Below are positions 1-6,990 of a DNA stretch of 40,232 nt, in pieces. Origin of the DNA: an uncultured Spirochaetaceae bacterium. GTDB lineage: Bacteria > Spirochaetota > Spirochaetia > Sphaerochaetales > Sphaerochaetaceae. Numbering within the stretch: position 1 is the first letter of the stretch; each line of letters begins with the position of its first letter. The DNA lies in contig CALXLD010000029.1 of assembly GCA_944389105.1 (NCBI GenBank), positions 1-40,232 of the forward strand, read 5' to 3'. The notes below the pieces were generated by a model, which made no database searches, was not told where the DNA came from, and saw only the letters and a program-made list of their open reading frames with translations. A program made the position numbers and the translations under genes.

Positions 1-105
1 AGGGCCCGGAAGGAACCAGCGAGACTAGCTGGTCGATAGGCCGGCGGTATAAGCGCGGCAACGCGTTCAGCCGACCGGTACTAATGATCCGAGAGGCTTG
101 GCCAT
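1..105 (+). rRNA. rrl: 23S ribosomal RNA, 3' end (partial)
   Basis: The window opens inside the last helices of 23S rRNA. The conserved stretch GACCGGTACTAATGATCCGA at 73-92 matches the universal 3' region (GACCGGTACTAATGA in many bacteria), and GCTTGGCC at 96-103 is the part that would pair with the 23S 5' end. The 5' part of the gene lies outside the window, so only the 3' boundary can be estimated, to within a few bases. Confidence 0.95.
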
Positions 106-166
106 ATTACCGTTCCGTTTTCCGAGACGGATCATCCGGTATCCAGCTTTGGGTCCCACGATGATC

Positions 167-278
167 TCCTGGTGGCCATAGCAGGGCGGCTACACCCGTT
201 CCCATCCCGAACACGGAAGTGAAACACCCTCGCGCCGATGGTACTGCAGCTTTGCGGGAGAGTAGGTCGCTGCCAGGT
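167..278 (+). rRNA. rrf: 5S ribosomal RNA
   Basis: About 60 bases after the 23S end. CCTGG at 168-172 pairs with CCAGG at 273-277 to form helix I. The internal signature CCCGTTCCCATCCCGAACAC at 195-214 and GAGAGTAGGTCGC at 258-270 are characteristic of bacterial 5S rRNA. Length of about 110 bases is normal. It is co-transcribed with 23S, and boundaries are good to a few bases. Confidence 0.95.
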
Positions 279-287
279 TTTTTTTTA
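268..287 (+). terminator. T-tract terminator after 5S rRNA
   Basis: The 5S helix I closes at CCAGG and is followed at once by nine T (278-286). The rRNA helix plus T-tract can act as the intrinsic terminator of the rRNA operon. No separate hairpin is seen between here and typA. Confidence 0.55.
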
Positions 288-457
288 TCCTCAGATGTCA
301 AGTATTGTCTTTATAAGGTACTACTTGATATCCGAGGATTTTTTATTTGCCTAAAAAGAATGAGTTATGAACAGCTTTTTAGTAATCTTTTATATCTGAA
401 AGAAATCTTAGGGATAAAACTTGATTAAAATATATGGTGTAAACTCGTTTTTAGTTG

Positions 458-463
458 TATATT
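458..463 (+). promoter_or_regulatory. -10 box of typA, possibly leaderless
   Basis: TATATT (five of six to consensus) ends nine bases before the ATG at 473. No clear -35 box is visible. No Shine-Dalgarno precedes the ATG, so transcription would start within a few bases of the start codon. Confidence 0.4.
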
Positions 464-472
464 CCATTCGTT

Positions 473-2311
473 ATGAGAATCAGAAATGAGAAGATAAGGA
501 ATATTGCCATCATAGCTCATGTTGATCATGGGAAGACAACACTCGTTGATGCTCTTTTCAAGCAAAGCGGACTTGTTGGAAAGGGTATGGATGGTGTCAG
601 GATCATGGATAGCGGTGCTATAGAAAGGGAAAGAGGCATTACTATCAGTGCAAAAAACTGTGCTATACATTGGAATGGAGTCAAGATCAATATCATAGAT
701 ACTCCGGGCCATGCTGACTTCGGAGGAGAAGTCGAGCGAGGTCTCTCGATGGTTGATGGAGCGATACTCCTTGTTGATGCTGCTGAAGGACCTCTTCCGC
801 AGACAAGGTTCGTCCTTGAAAAGGCACTTAACAAGAATCTTCCACTTATTGTTGTCATAAACAAGATTGACCGGCAGGATGCGAGGGCTGAGGATGTTCT
901 CAATGAGGTATATGATCTTCTTCTTGAGCTTTCTCCAGATGAGAAGATGCTTGAAGTTCCTGTTTTCTATGCAAATGGACGGGCTGGTACATGTGGAAAA
1001 TCCCTTGATGACATAAAAGATAATCTTCATGAGCTTCTGGATGCAATTCTTTCGGATATTCCGGCTCCGGAATATGATGATGAAGAACCATTCCAGATGC
1101 TTGTTTCGGATCTCTCATATTCCGATTTCCTCGGGCGGCTTGCAATTGGTAAGGTAATGAATGGCTCTGCAGCTACAAACGACACCCTTGTCTGTGTCAA
1201 ATCCGATTCCGTAGAACAGCTGCGTGTTACCAGAATACAGGCTTATGATGGGCCCCAGATGGTTGATTGTCCCAAGGCTGAACCGGGGGATATAATTGTT
1301 CTTGCTGGTGTAAATGATGTTTCAATCGGCGACACAATCTGTACAAAGGAAGAGGTAAAGGCTCTTCCGAGGATTGAGGTAGATGAGCCTACTGTCTCGA
1401 TGCTTTTCTCAAAGAACATTTCTCCGCTCGCGGGAAAGGAAGGAAAGGCTGTGACAAGTGCAAAAATCTGGGAAAGGCTGCAGCGTGAGGCTCTGAGGAA
1501 TGTTTCAATCAGGGTCGAGAAGAATCCGGATGATTCTTTTACCGTAAAAGGACGTGGAGAATTCCAGATGGCTATCATTGCGGAGGAGATGAGGCGAGAG
1601 GGCTTTGAATTCTGCGTTGGAAGACCTCATGTCATTTACCACACCGATGAGAACGGAAGAAAGACGGAACCTGTTGAGGTCCTTCTCATTGATTGTCCTG
1701 AAGAATATTCCGGTACAATCATGGAGAAGCTTGGAAGAAGAAAAGCTGTTATGAGCGATATAACATATACAGGTACCGGGCGTGTGAAAATCCGTTTTGA
1801 TATCCCTGCTAGGGGGCTTATCGGATTCAGGGATGAGTTCCTTACCGATACCAAGGGTTTTGGTATAATGAACAGCTATCTGAAGGGATATGAGCCATAT
1901 AAAGGCGATTTCGCAGAGCGTCTTACGGGATCTCTTGTGTGTGACCGTGATGGTGTTGCCGTTGCGTATGGCATTTGGGAACTTGAGGATAGAGGCCGTT
2001 TCTTCATCGTTCCTGGTGATCCTGTTTATGAAGGAGAGGTTGTCGGAGAGAGGAACAAGGACCTTGATTTGATGCTTAATCCTACAAAGACAAAGAAGCT
2101 CACGAATCTCCGTGCTTCAGGTCACGATGAGGCAGTAACGCTCACCCCTGTCGTGAAGCCGTCCCTGGAACAGGCTATACAGTTCATAAAGGATGATGAG
2201 CTTGTAGAGGTCACGCCTCTTTCGATAAGAATGTGCAAGAAAGTCCTAAACACGCAGCAGAGGAAGATTCTCCAGGCTCGTGGTTCTATTCCTGCATATC
2301 TTCTGAAGTGA
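473..2311 (+). CDS. typA: Ribosome-associated GTPase TypA/BipA
   Basis: A 612-residue translational GTPase of the EF-G/LepA/TypA group. It binds the ribosome and helps 50S assembly and stress or cold adaptation (known of the family). Visible G motifs: G1 AHVDHGKT at residues 15-22, RGIT (G2) at 54-57, DTPGH (G3) at 76-80 and NKID (G4) at 130-133. The TypA-typical DAAEGPLPQTRFVL follows G3, and the protein ends with the basic C-terminal domain of TypA. Length matches the family. A longer reading from TTG 455 exists, but ATG 473 fits the family's N-terminus (few residues before IRNIAIIAHVDHGKT). No Shine-Dalgarno is present. It is the first gene after the rRNA operon and stands alone. Confidence 0.95.
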   Translation: MRIRNEKIRNIAIIAHVDHGKTTLVDALFKQSGLVGKGMDGVRIMDSGAIERERGITISAKNCAIHWNGVKINIIDTPGHADFGGEVERGLSMVDGAILLVDAAEGPLPQTRFVLEKALNKNLPLIVVINKIDRQDARAEDVLNEVYDLLLELSPDEKMLEVPVFYANGRAGTCGKSLDDIKDNLHELLDAILSDIPAPEYDDEEPFQMLVSDLSYSDFLGRLAIGKVMNGSAATNDTLVCVKSDSVEQLRVTRIQAYDGPQMVDCPKAEPGDIIVLAGVNDVSIGDTICTKEEVKALPRIEVDEPTVSMLFSKNISPLAGKEGKAVTSAKIWERLQREALRNVSIRVEKNPDDSFTVKGRGEFQMAIIAEEMRREGFEFCVGRPHVIYHTDENGRKTEPVEVLLIDCPEEYSGTIMEKLGRRKAVMSDITYTGTGRVKIRFDIPARGLIGFRDEFLTDTKGFGIMNSYLKGYEPYKGDFAERLTGSLVCDRDGVAVAYGIWELEDRGRFFIVPGDPVYEGEVVGERNKDLDLMLNPTKTKKLTNLRASGHDEAVTLTPVVKPSLEQAIQFIKDDELVEVTPLSIRMCKKVLNTQQRKILQARGSIPAYLLK

Positions 2312-2332
2312 TTGTAAGGATTGTTTAAAAAG

Positions 2333-2360
2333 GCTCCGCTAACAAAATGCGGAGCTTTTT
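2333..2360. terminator. Bidirectional intrinsic terminator typA/xth
   Basis: GCTCCGC (2333-2339), loop TAACAAAAT, GCGGAGC (2349-2355), then TTTTT. The stem is preceded by AAAAA, so it also reads as a terminator on the minus strand. It lies between two convergent genes, typA and xth. Confidence 0.85.
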
Positions 2361-2393
2361 CTATCTATTTATGCTGTAGCTAGATAAGGACTG

Positions 2394-3149
2394 CTAACAA
2401 ATATCCAGGAAAACCGGTGCGTGGTCCGATCCATATACAGAGCTGAGAATTCCGGCATCCTGCATCCTCGGTTTGAGCTCTTCCGAGACAAGGAAGTAAT
2501 CAATACGCCAGCCTGCGTTCTTCTCCCGGGCGTGGAACATGTAGCTCCACCAGGAATAAGCTCCTGTGAGGTCCGGATAGAAATACCGGAAAGAATCTGT
2601 CATTCCGCTTTCCAGAAGCTTCCTGAAGCTTTCTCTTTCTTCTATTGAATAGCCAGCATGACCTTCATTCTGCTTCGGATTCTTCAGATCTATCGGTTCT
2701 TTTGCGACATTGAAATCTCCTGTCGCAATAACTCCCTTTGCTTCCCTCAGCTTCGAAATATAGTTTCTAAGGGCTTCATCGAATCCAAGCCTGAAAGCAA
2801 TGCGTTTCAGCTCGCTCTGGCTGTTCGGCACATAGACAGTAATAAAATAGAAATCATCGAACTCGAGTGTTATCACTCTTCCCTCATGATTATACTCATC
2901 CGACGGCAGCCCATAAATTACGTTCATTGGCTCGATTCTGGAAAACACTGCCGTTCCGCTATATCCTTTCTTATCGGCGAATGAAAAGTACTGATATGGA
3001 TATCCAGGGATTGAGATATCAAGAGCTCCCTCCGATGCTTTTACTTCCTGTATTGCGATAATCTGGGCTTCTGAGGCCGATGCAAACTCCATGAACCCCT
3101 TTGACAAGCATGATCTGATTCCATTTACATTCCAGCTTATAAATCTCAT
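2394..3149 (-). CDS. xth: Exodeoxyribonuclease III (AP endonuclease)
   Basis: A 251-residue member of the ExoIII/APE1 family of the endonuclease-exonuclease-phosphatase fold. It cleaves 5' to abasic sites and trims 3' ends in base excision repair. Key residues are visible: N7 in SWNVNG, the metal ligand E35 in IQEVKA, D145 and N147 in ATGDFN, and the D242-H243 pair in GSDHAP close to the C-terminus, plus WRIDYFLVS. Length is normal for the family. It is a single-gene unit sharing a terminator with typA. There is no Shine-Dalgarno before ATG 3149, and a TAGAAT box lies six bases upstream. The XthA versus ExoA subtype was not resolved. Confidence 0.93.
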   Translation of the reverse strand: MRFISWNVNGIRSCLSKGFMEFASASEAQIIAIQEVKASEGALDISIPGYPYQYFSFADKKGYSGTAVFSRIEPMNVIYGLPSDEYNHEGRVITLEFDDFYFITVYVPNSQSELKRIAFRLGFDEALRNYISKLREAKGVIATGDFNVAKEPIDLKNPKQNEGHAGYSIEERESFRKLLESGMTDSFRYFYPDLTGAYSWWSYMFHAREKNAGWRIDYFLVSEELKPRMQDAGILSSVYGSDHAPVFLDIC

Positions 3150-3155
3150 ATGGAT

Positions 3156-3161
3156 ATTCTA
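3156..3161 (-). promoter_or_regulatory. -10 box of xth, possibly leaderless
   Basis: On the minus strand TAGAAT (five of six) ends six bases before the ATG. No convincing -35 box is seen. The short distance and the missing Shine-Dalgarno suggest a transcript starting at or next to the start codon. Confidence 0.35.
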
Positions 3162-3292
3162 AATCAATAGATTCATCAAATTAAAGATATTTTACTTCAC
3201 AAATCTCCGGATGGAATATATACTCTTAGACAGTTTAAGAATTCCTGGTTTACTGAGTTCCATGGATTCTTGTATAAATCTGATTAGTTTTG

Positions 3293-3327
3293 TCTAATAT
3301 TTATCTAGTATTTTACTATCTATATTA
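3293..3327 (+). repeat. Short AT-rich tandem repeats upstream of parA-like gene
   Basis: Three imperfect copies of a TCTA-n-TATTTTA unit: TCTAATATTTA (3293), TCTAGTATTTTA (3304) and TCTATATTATT (3319). They lie in the 325-base gap between xth and the ParA gene. ParA/RHH modules often carry such degenerate repeats as operator or centromere. This AT-rich stretch could also produce them by chance. Nothing else but the parA promoter is seen in this gap. Confidence 0.25.
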
Positions 3328-3422
3328 TTTGTTTTTCATATGACTGCAATATTTTTTCAGTAGAAAACGATACTGCTGTATATGGCAATAATAGATTTTC
3401 AATTATTTTTGATGAATAAACA

Positions 3423-3451
3423 TTGTAGGAATCATTAAAGTAGCATATAAT
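3423..3451 (+). promoter_or_regulatory. Promoter of ParA/RHH operon
   Basis: TTGTAG (3423-3428), 17-base spacer, perfect TATAAT (3446-3451). The start point would be near 3458, leaving a leader of about 17 bases that holds GGAGG at 3464-3468, six bases before the ATG. Confidence 0.6.
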
Positions 3452-3474
3452 CATTCTGTGTTCGGAGGACAGAT

Positions 3475-4239
3475 ATGTCGAAGACAGTAGCATTCCATCT
3501 GCAGAAAGGGGGAGTAGGGAAAACAACAATTTCCGGTACTCTTGCCTGCCAGTCTGCCTTGAATGGAAATAAAACGCTGGCTATCGACTGTGATCCTCAG
3601 GGCAACCTTTCATCCTGGTTTCTCAAGGAGCCCCCGAAGTATGAACTTGCAGATGTCCTGCAGGGCAAATGCTTTGCTCGCAACGCTATAGTAAGTATCC
3701 CTGAAGTGGAGAACCTCTTTGTGCTGCCTACATTCGGTATAGGCGGTACTCTCAAGAACTATAGTGAGACAAAGCTTTCAGAAGAGCCTTTCATTTTGCA
3801 GGATCTGGTCAAGGAAATCTCCGAGGAATATGACCACGTACTTCTTGACCTTTCACCAGGTCTCGGCAGGCTTGAACGCTCTGCCCTGATTGCCAGCGAT
3901 GAGATTATTACGCCAATGACGCCAGAGGTTTTCAGCCTTGATGGTCTTGAGATATTCATCGATGAATTACAGCGACTGAAGAAGAACATGCGGTCCAGCG
4001 TCCGTCATAACAAGATAATCATCAATTCATATGACGAGAGAATCAGACAGCATCGTGATATCTACGCTGCAGCAGAGTCATCGGGAAGATTCAAGGTTTA
4101 CAGGATTCCTGTAGATCCTCTATTCAGGAAGGCTCAGGAGGCTTCCAAAGCCCCTCAGCTGTATAAAGTTCGCGGTAGAGGGCTGAAAACTGCAACTCAG
4201 CAGGCGATAATTGAGCTGGATAAAGATATCTGGAAGTGA
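3475..4239 (+). CDS. ParA/Soj-family ATPase, orphan
   Basis: A 254-residue deviant-Walker ATPase of the ParA/MinD superfamily, which dimerises on DNA with ATP and moves or positions DNA or protein cargo. The deviant Walker A KGGVGKTT is at residues 11-18, the A' motif AIDCDPQGN at about 36-44, and Walker B is VLLDLSPGLG. No N-terminal HTH is present, so it is the small Soj/ParF-like type. Start supported by GGAGG six bases upstream. No ParB follows. Instead the next gene encodes a ribbon-helix-helix-like protein, as in small plasmid partition modules (ParF/ParG type). The family is well supported, but whether it segregates DNA, regulates or places another cargo is open. Confidence 0.85.
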   Translation: MSKTVAFHLQKGGVGKTTISGTLACQSALNGNKTLAIDCDPQGNLSSWFLKEPPKYELADVLQGKCFARNAIVSIPEVENLFVLPTFGIGGTLKNYSETKLSEEPFILQDLVKEISEEYDHVLLDLSPGLGRLERSALIASDEIITPMTPEVFSLDGLEIFIDELQRLKKNMRSSVRHNKIIINSYDERIRQHRDIYAAAESSGRFKVYRIPVDPLFRKAQEASKAPQLYKVRGRGLKTATQQAIIELDKDIWK

Positions 4240-4253
4240 GGGTGGTGAAAAAA

Positions 4254-4496
4254 ATGGCACTAAGAAGAGTTGACGGGAAGGAAGAGATTATGCAGAATGA
4301 AAGCCTGAGTGGTATGAAAGCTAAGAGAGTGTTCTCCAATGCTGAGAAGGAAAAGAAGATTCTCACGACATTCTCTATTGAGCCTTCATTCAAGTCAGAG
4401 CTAGAGGAGCTTTTCTCGGACATGGGTCTGGGTTGGGCTGCCGGTGTCAGGTTTGCGCTTCGTGAGTTCTGGAAGAAGTACTCCGAAGAGGACTAA
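4254..4496 (+). CDS. Small ribbon-helix-helix-like partner of ParA
   Basis: An 80-residue protein. The C-terminal half fits the RHH (MetJ/Arc) pattern: a beta strand ILTTFSI, helix A EPSFKSELEELFSDMG, a turn, and helix B LGWAAGVRFALREFWKKY. The N-terminus (MALRRVDGKEE...) is charged and probably flexible, like the tail of ParG-type centromere-binding proteins. Start at ATG 4254 is chosen because GAGGGTGGTG (4238-4247) lies just upstream; a GTG at 4236 overlaps the ParA stop. It is cotranscribed with the ATPase gene and ends in a strong hairpin. The fold call rests on pattern and context only. Confidence 0.6.
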   Translation: MALRRVDGKEEIMQNESLSGMKAKRVFSNAEKEKKILTTFSIEPSFKSELEELFSDMGLGWAAGVRFALREFWKKYSEED

Positions 4497-4535
4497 GGCA
4501 CGAACTGAATTAGGTATCCGTATTTTTGTTCAAGA

Positions 4536-4581
4536 GCTTGCATATGAGAACTTCGGTTCTCATATGCAAGCCTTATCTTTT
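4536..4581 (+). terminator. Terminator with 16-bp stem and UUCG loop
   Basis: GCTTGCATATGAGAAC (4536-4551), loop TTCG, and the exact complement GTTCTCATATGCAAGC (4556-4571), then CTTATCTTTT. The C(UUCG)G loop is unusually stable. The T-tract is interrupted, so it may serve also as a 3' stabiliser. Confidence 0.75.
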
Positions 4582-4742
4582 CAGCCAGATCCTGTACTTT
4601 TATCAGCAGTCATTCTGAGAATGCTGAATTCATCCTTTTATTCTTATCTTTTCTTCTGAAAACTGTGTATATATTATCTTTATAAATTAAATACCGTTTT
4701 CGGTCTAATATATACATATTTAATATGTAATATAATCATGAA

Positions 4743-4754
4743 GGCAAATTTGCC
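4743..4754. repeat. Palindrome GGCAAATTTGCC after helicase gene
   Basis: A perfect 12-bp palindrome 22 bases downstream of the helicase stop codon (minus strand). It has no loop and no strong T-tract, so it may be a weak terminator or a binding site. The remaining 4582-4742 stretch is AT-rich and shows nothing recognisable. Confidence 0.3.
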
Positions 4755-4775
4755 GGACGTTCCGTGCATTCCTTG

Positions 4776-6764
4776 TCATTGCTTTCTGTTCCGTTCAAGA
4801 AGGGCTTTCATGCGTTCTATCTGTTCTTTCCTGAGTTCTTCAGGGCTTTTCTCCTCGTTCTTGAACAGGTCACTGGGAATTTCCTCAAGGAACCTGGAAG
4901 GGATGAGAAGCTTTTCCTCTCCCTCCCGTGATATTCTTGTATCGGCATAATTGATTATGAGTTTCTCTCTTGCCCTGGTTATGGCAACATAGAAAAGCCT
5001 TCTCTCCTCATCGATATTCTTTGCATTCTCTTCCAGAGCTCTTGCTGAAGGGATCACATCGTCCTCTATTCCTGCGAGATGGACAATCCTGAACTCAAGC
5101 CCCTTTGAAGCATGCATTGTCATGAGATTGACCTTGTTTCCATCGTCTTCCTTCTCATCTCCTGCAATCGTGACAGCATTGAGGTAGTCCTTGAGCTCTG
5201 CGCCCTCGTTCATCTCCAGATATCTTTTAAGCCTGTTTTCAAGGATCTCTATGCTCCTCATTCTGTAGTCTACAGTCTTCGGGCTATCCGGATATTCTTC
5301 CGAAAGCATTCCCTGGTAATTTATGTCATTGACAATTCTCCGGATAAGGTTATCGGGGGAGGCTGAGGATGTCTTCCATTCCGAGAGTTTTCCCATAAAT
5401 GCCCGTAGATTGTCCTTTGTCCTTTCCGGCAGAGGCGATGATGCTCCTGACATGCGCTCTATTGCCTCAAAAAGGGACGTATTCTGGTCGTCTGCCTCTT
5501 TCCTCAGTTTCTCTATTGTCGTACGCCCGATGCCGCGTCTGGGAGTGTTTATGATACGCAGGAGGGAAACGTCATCATGGCTGTTGAGAAGTGTTTTCAG
5601 GTAACAGAGGATGTCGCGCACTTCGCGCCTGTCAAAGAAGCTCTGTCCTCCGGAAACGCGTACCGGTATGTTCATCTCCGCGAAGATATTCTCAAGCTCG
5701 GAAATCAGGGAGTTTGTTCTCACGAGTACTCCGATATCTCCGTACCTGAGATCCCGTATAGCCCTCATCTCGTTTTTGATCTGTGCGCCTATCCAGTAGG
5801 CTTCAGCCTCGCTTGTCCTGTGATGCTTGATTGAGATTGCAGAACCCGAGCCTTCTTCTGTCCAGAGTTTCTTTGTCTTCCTTTCCTTGTTGTGGGTTAT
5901 GAGGGCATTGGCTGCAGTCAGGATATTTCCTGTAGATCTGTAGTTCCTTTCAAGCTTGAATTCCTTCCTTTCAGGAAAATCATGCTCAAACTCAACGATG
6001 TTCTGGTAGTTTGCACCTCTCCAGGAATAGATTGACTGGTCATCGTCGCCGACAACTGCGATGTTCCTGTATTTTGAAGCGATCATGGAGACAAGACGGT
6101 ATTGCAGGAGGGAAGTATCCTGGAACTCATCGACCATGATGTATCTGTATCTATCCTGCACAGCCTCAAGCACCCATGGCTTTTGTTCGAAAATCCGGAT
6201 GGGAAGAAGGATAAGATCGTCGAAATCAACAACGTTGTATGCTTTCTGCGTCAGAAGCCATTCCCTGTATATTTCCGCAATTGCTCCATCCTGATTCTCA
6301 AGTTTTTCCCTACCTGTCTTCAGATTGCTGAAAAACGTCAGCAGCGTCCTGACATTGTAGTCCGGTATCTGATATCCGCAGGTGACGATGCAGTTCTTTA
6401 TCAGTGCCTCATTGTCATTCGTATCGTATAGCGTGAAATCATTATGATAGCCGATGTGATGTATATACTGTTTCAGGATACCTAGCCCGAATGAATGAAA
6501 TGTCGTAGCTGTAAGCTCTTTCAGCGGCCTTTTCAGCTGTGCCTTTATCCTGTCACTCATTTCCTTTGCAGCTTTATTTGTGAATGTGAGGGCAAGTATA
6601 TTCTTCTCATCTATCCCTTCCTCAAGCATATGAGCAATACGGTAGGTGATCATCCTGGTTTTCCCTGATCCTGCTCCCGCGATGATAAGAATAGGGCCGT
6701 TGATTTCCCCAGCAGCCTTTGCCTGCTCAGCATTAAGTACTTTGGATAGATCTGTTTTCTGCAT
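4776..6764 (-). CDS. UvrD/Rep/PcrA-family DNA helicase
   Basis: A 662-residue superfamily 1A 3'-5' helicase that unwinds DNA in repair and clears replication or recombination intermediates. Walker A GAGSGKT is at residues 30-36, the DEFQDT Walker B at 212-217 and GDDDQSIYSWRG (motif III) at 239-250. Motif V (TMHASKGLEF) and motif VI (VAITRAREKL) lie in the last fifth. The length is close to Rep (about 670) and shorter than typical UvrD/PcrA; the C-terminus lacks the long tail that binds partners in those proteins. Single-gene unit. No Shine-Dalgarno is seen before ATG 6764. Which of rep, pcrA or uvrD it replaces cannot be told from this window. Confidence 0.92.
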   Translation of the reverse strand: MQKTDLSKVLNAEQAKAAGEINGPILIIAGAGSGKTRMITYRIAHMLEEGIDEKNILALTFTNKAAKEMSDRIKAQLKRPLKELTATTFHSFGLGILKQYIHHIGYHNDFTLYDTNDNEALIKNCIVTCGYQIPDYNVRTLLTFFSNLKTGREKLENQDGAIAEIYREWLLTQKAYNVVDFDDLILLPIRIFEQKPWVLEAVQDRYRYIMVDEFQDTSLLQYRLVSMIASKYRNIAVVGDDDQSIYSWRGANYQNIVEFEHDFPERKEFKLERNYRSTGNILTAANALITHNKERKTKKLWTEEGSGSAISIKHHRTSEAEAYWIGAQIKNEMRAIRDLRYGDIGVLVRTNSLISELENIFAEMNIPVRVSGGQSFFDRREVRDILCYLKTLLNSHDDVSLLRIINTPRRGIGRTTIEKLRKEADDQNTSLFEAIERMSGASSPLPERTKDNLRAFMGKLSEWKTSSASPDNLIRRIVNDINYQGMLSEEYPDSPKTVDYRMRSIEILENRLKRYLEMNEGAELKDYLNAVTIAGDEKEDDGNKVNLMTMHASKGLEFRIVHLAGIEDDVIPSARALEENAKNIDEERRLFYVAITRAREKLIINYADTRISREGEEKLLIPSRFLEEIPSDLFKNEEKSPEELRKEQIERMKALLERNRKQ

Positions 6765-6951
6765 ACCGGATTAAAATGGCATAATGGAAATGTCTCAGTC
6801 AATTATCCTGAATCGATATTCAAACCTAGAATACCGAATAATATCTGATACATGTGCAATTTGAGATAGATTTCTATATTATATATAAAAGATTTTAAAT
6901 AATATAGTTATTTGAAATAATTATAGCTAAATTATATAATAATAATTTAAG

Positions 6952-6985
6952 TAGCAGACTACATTTTGTGTAATCTGCTATTTTT
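6952..6985. terminator. Hairpin downstream of ABC exporter operon
   Basis: TAGCAGACTACA (6952-6963), loop TTTTG, TGTAATCTGCTA (6969-6980), one mismatch, then TTTTT on the plus strand. It lies just past the exporter stop codon (minus strand), where it probably ends that operon although the T-tract is weaker in that direction. The rest of 6765-6951 is very AT-rich with no gene seen. Confidence 0.45.
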
Positions 6986-6990
6986 AAATA

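Noticed and set aside
107..428. ORFs of 64-69 residues over and after the 5S rRNA
   Set aside because: They lie on or beside rRNA, have no ribosome-binding site and no protein-like composition.
425..1030. 201-residue minus-strand ORF inside typA
   Set aside because: Antisense shadow of a clear GTPase gene; no start signal or recognisable motif.
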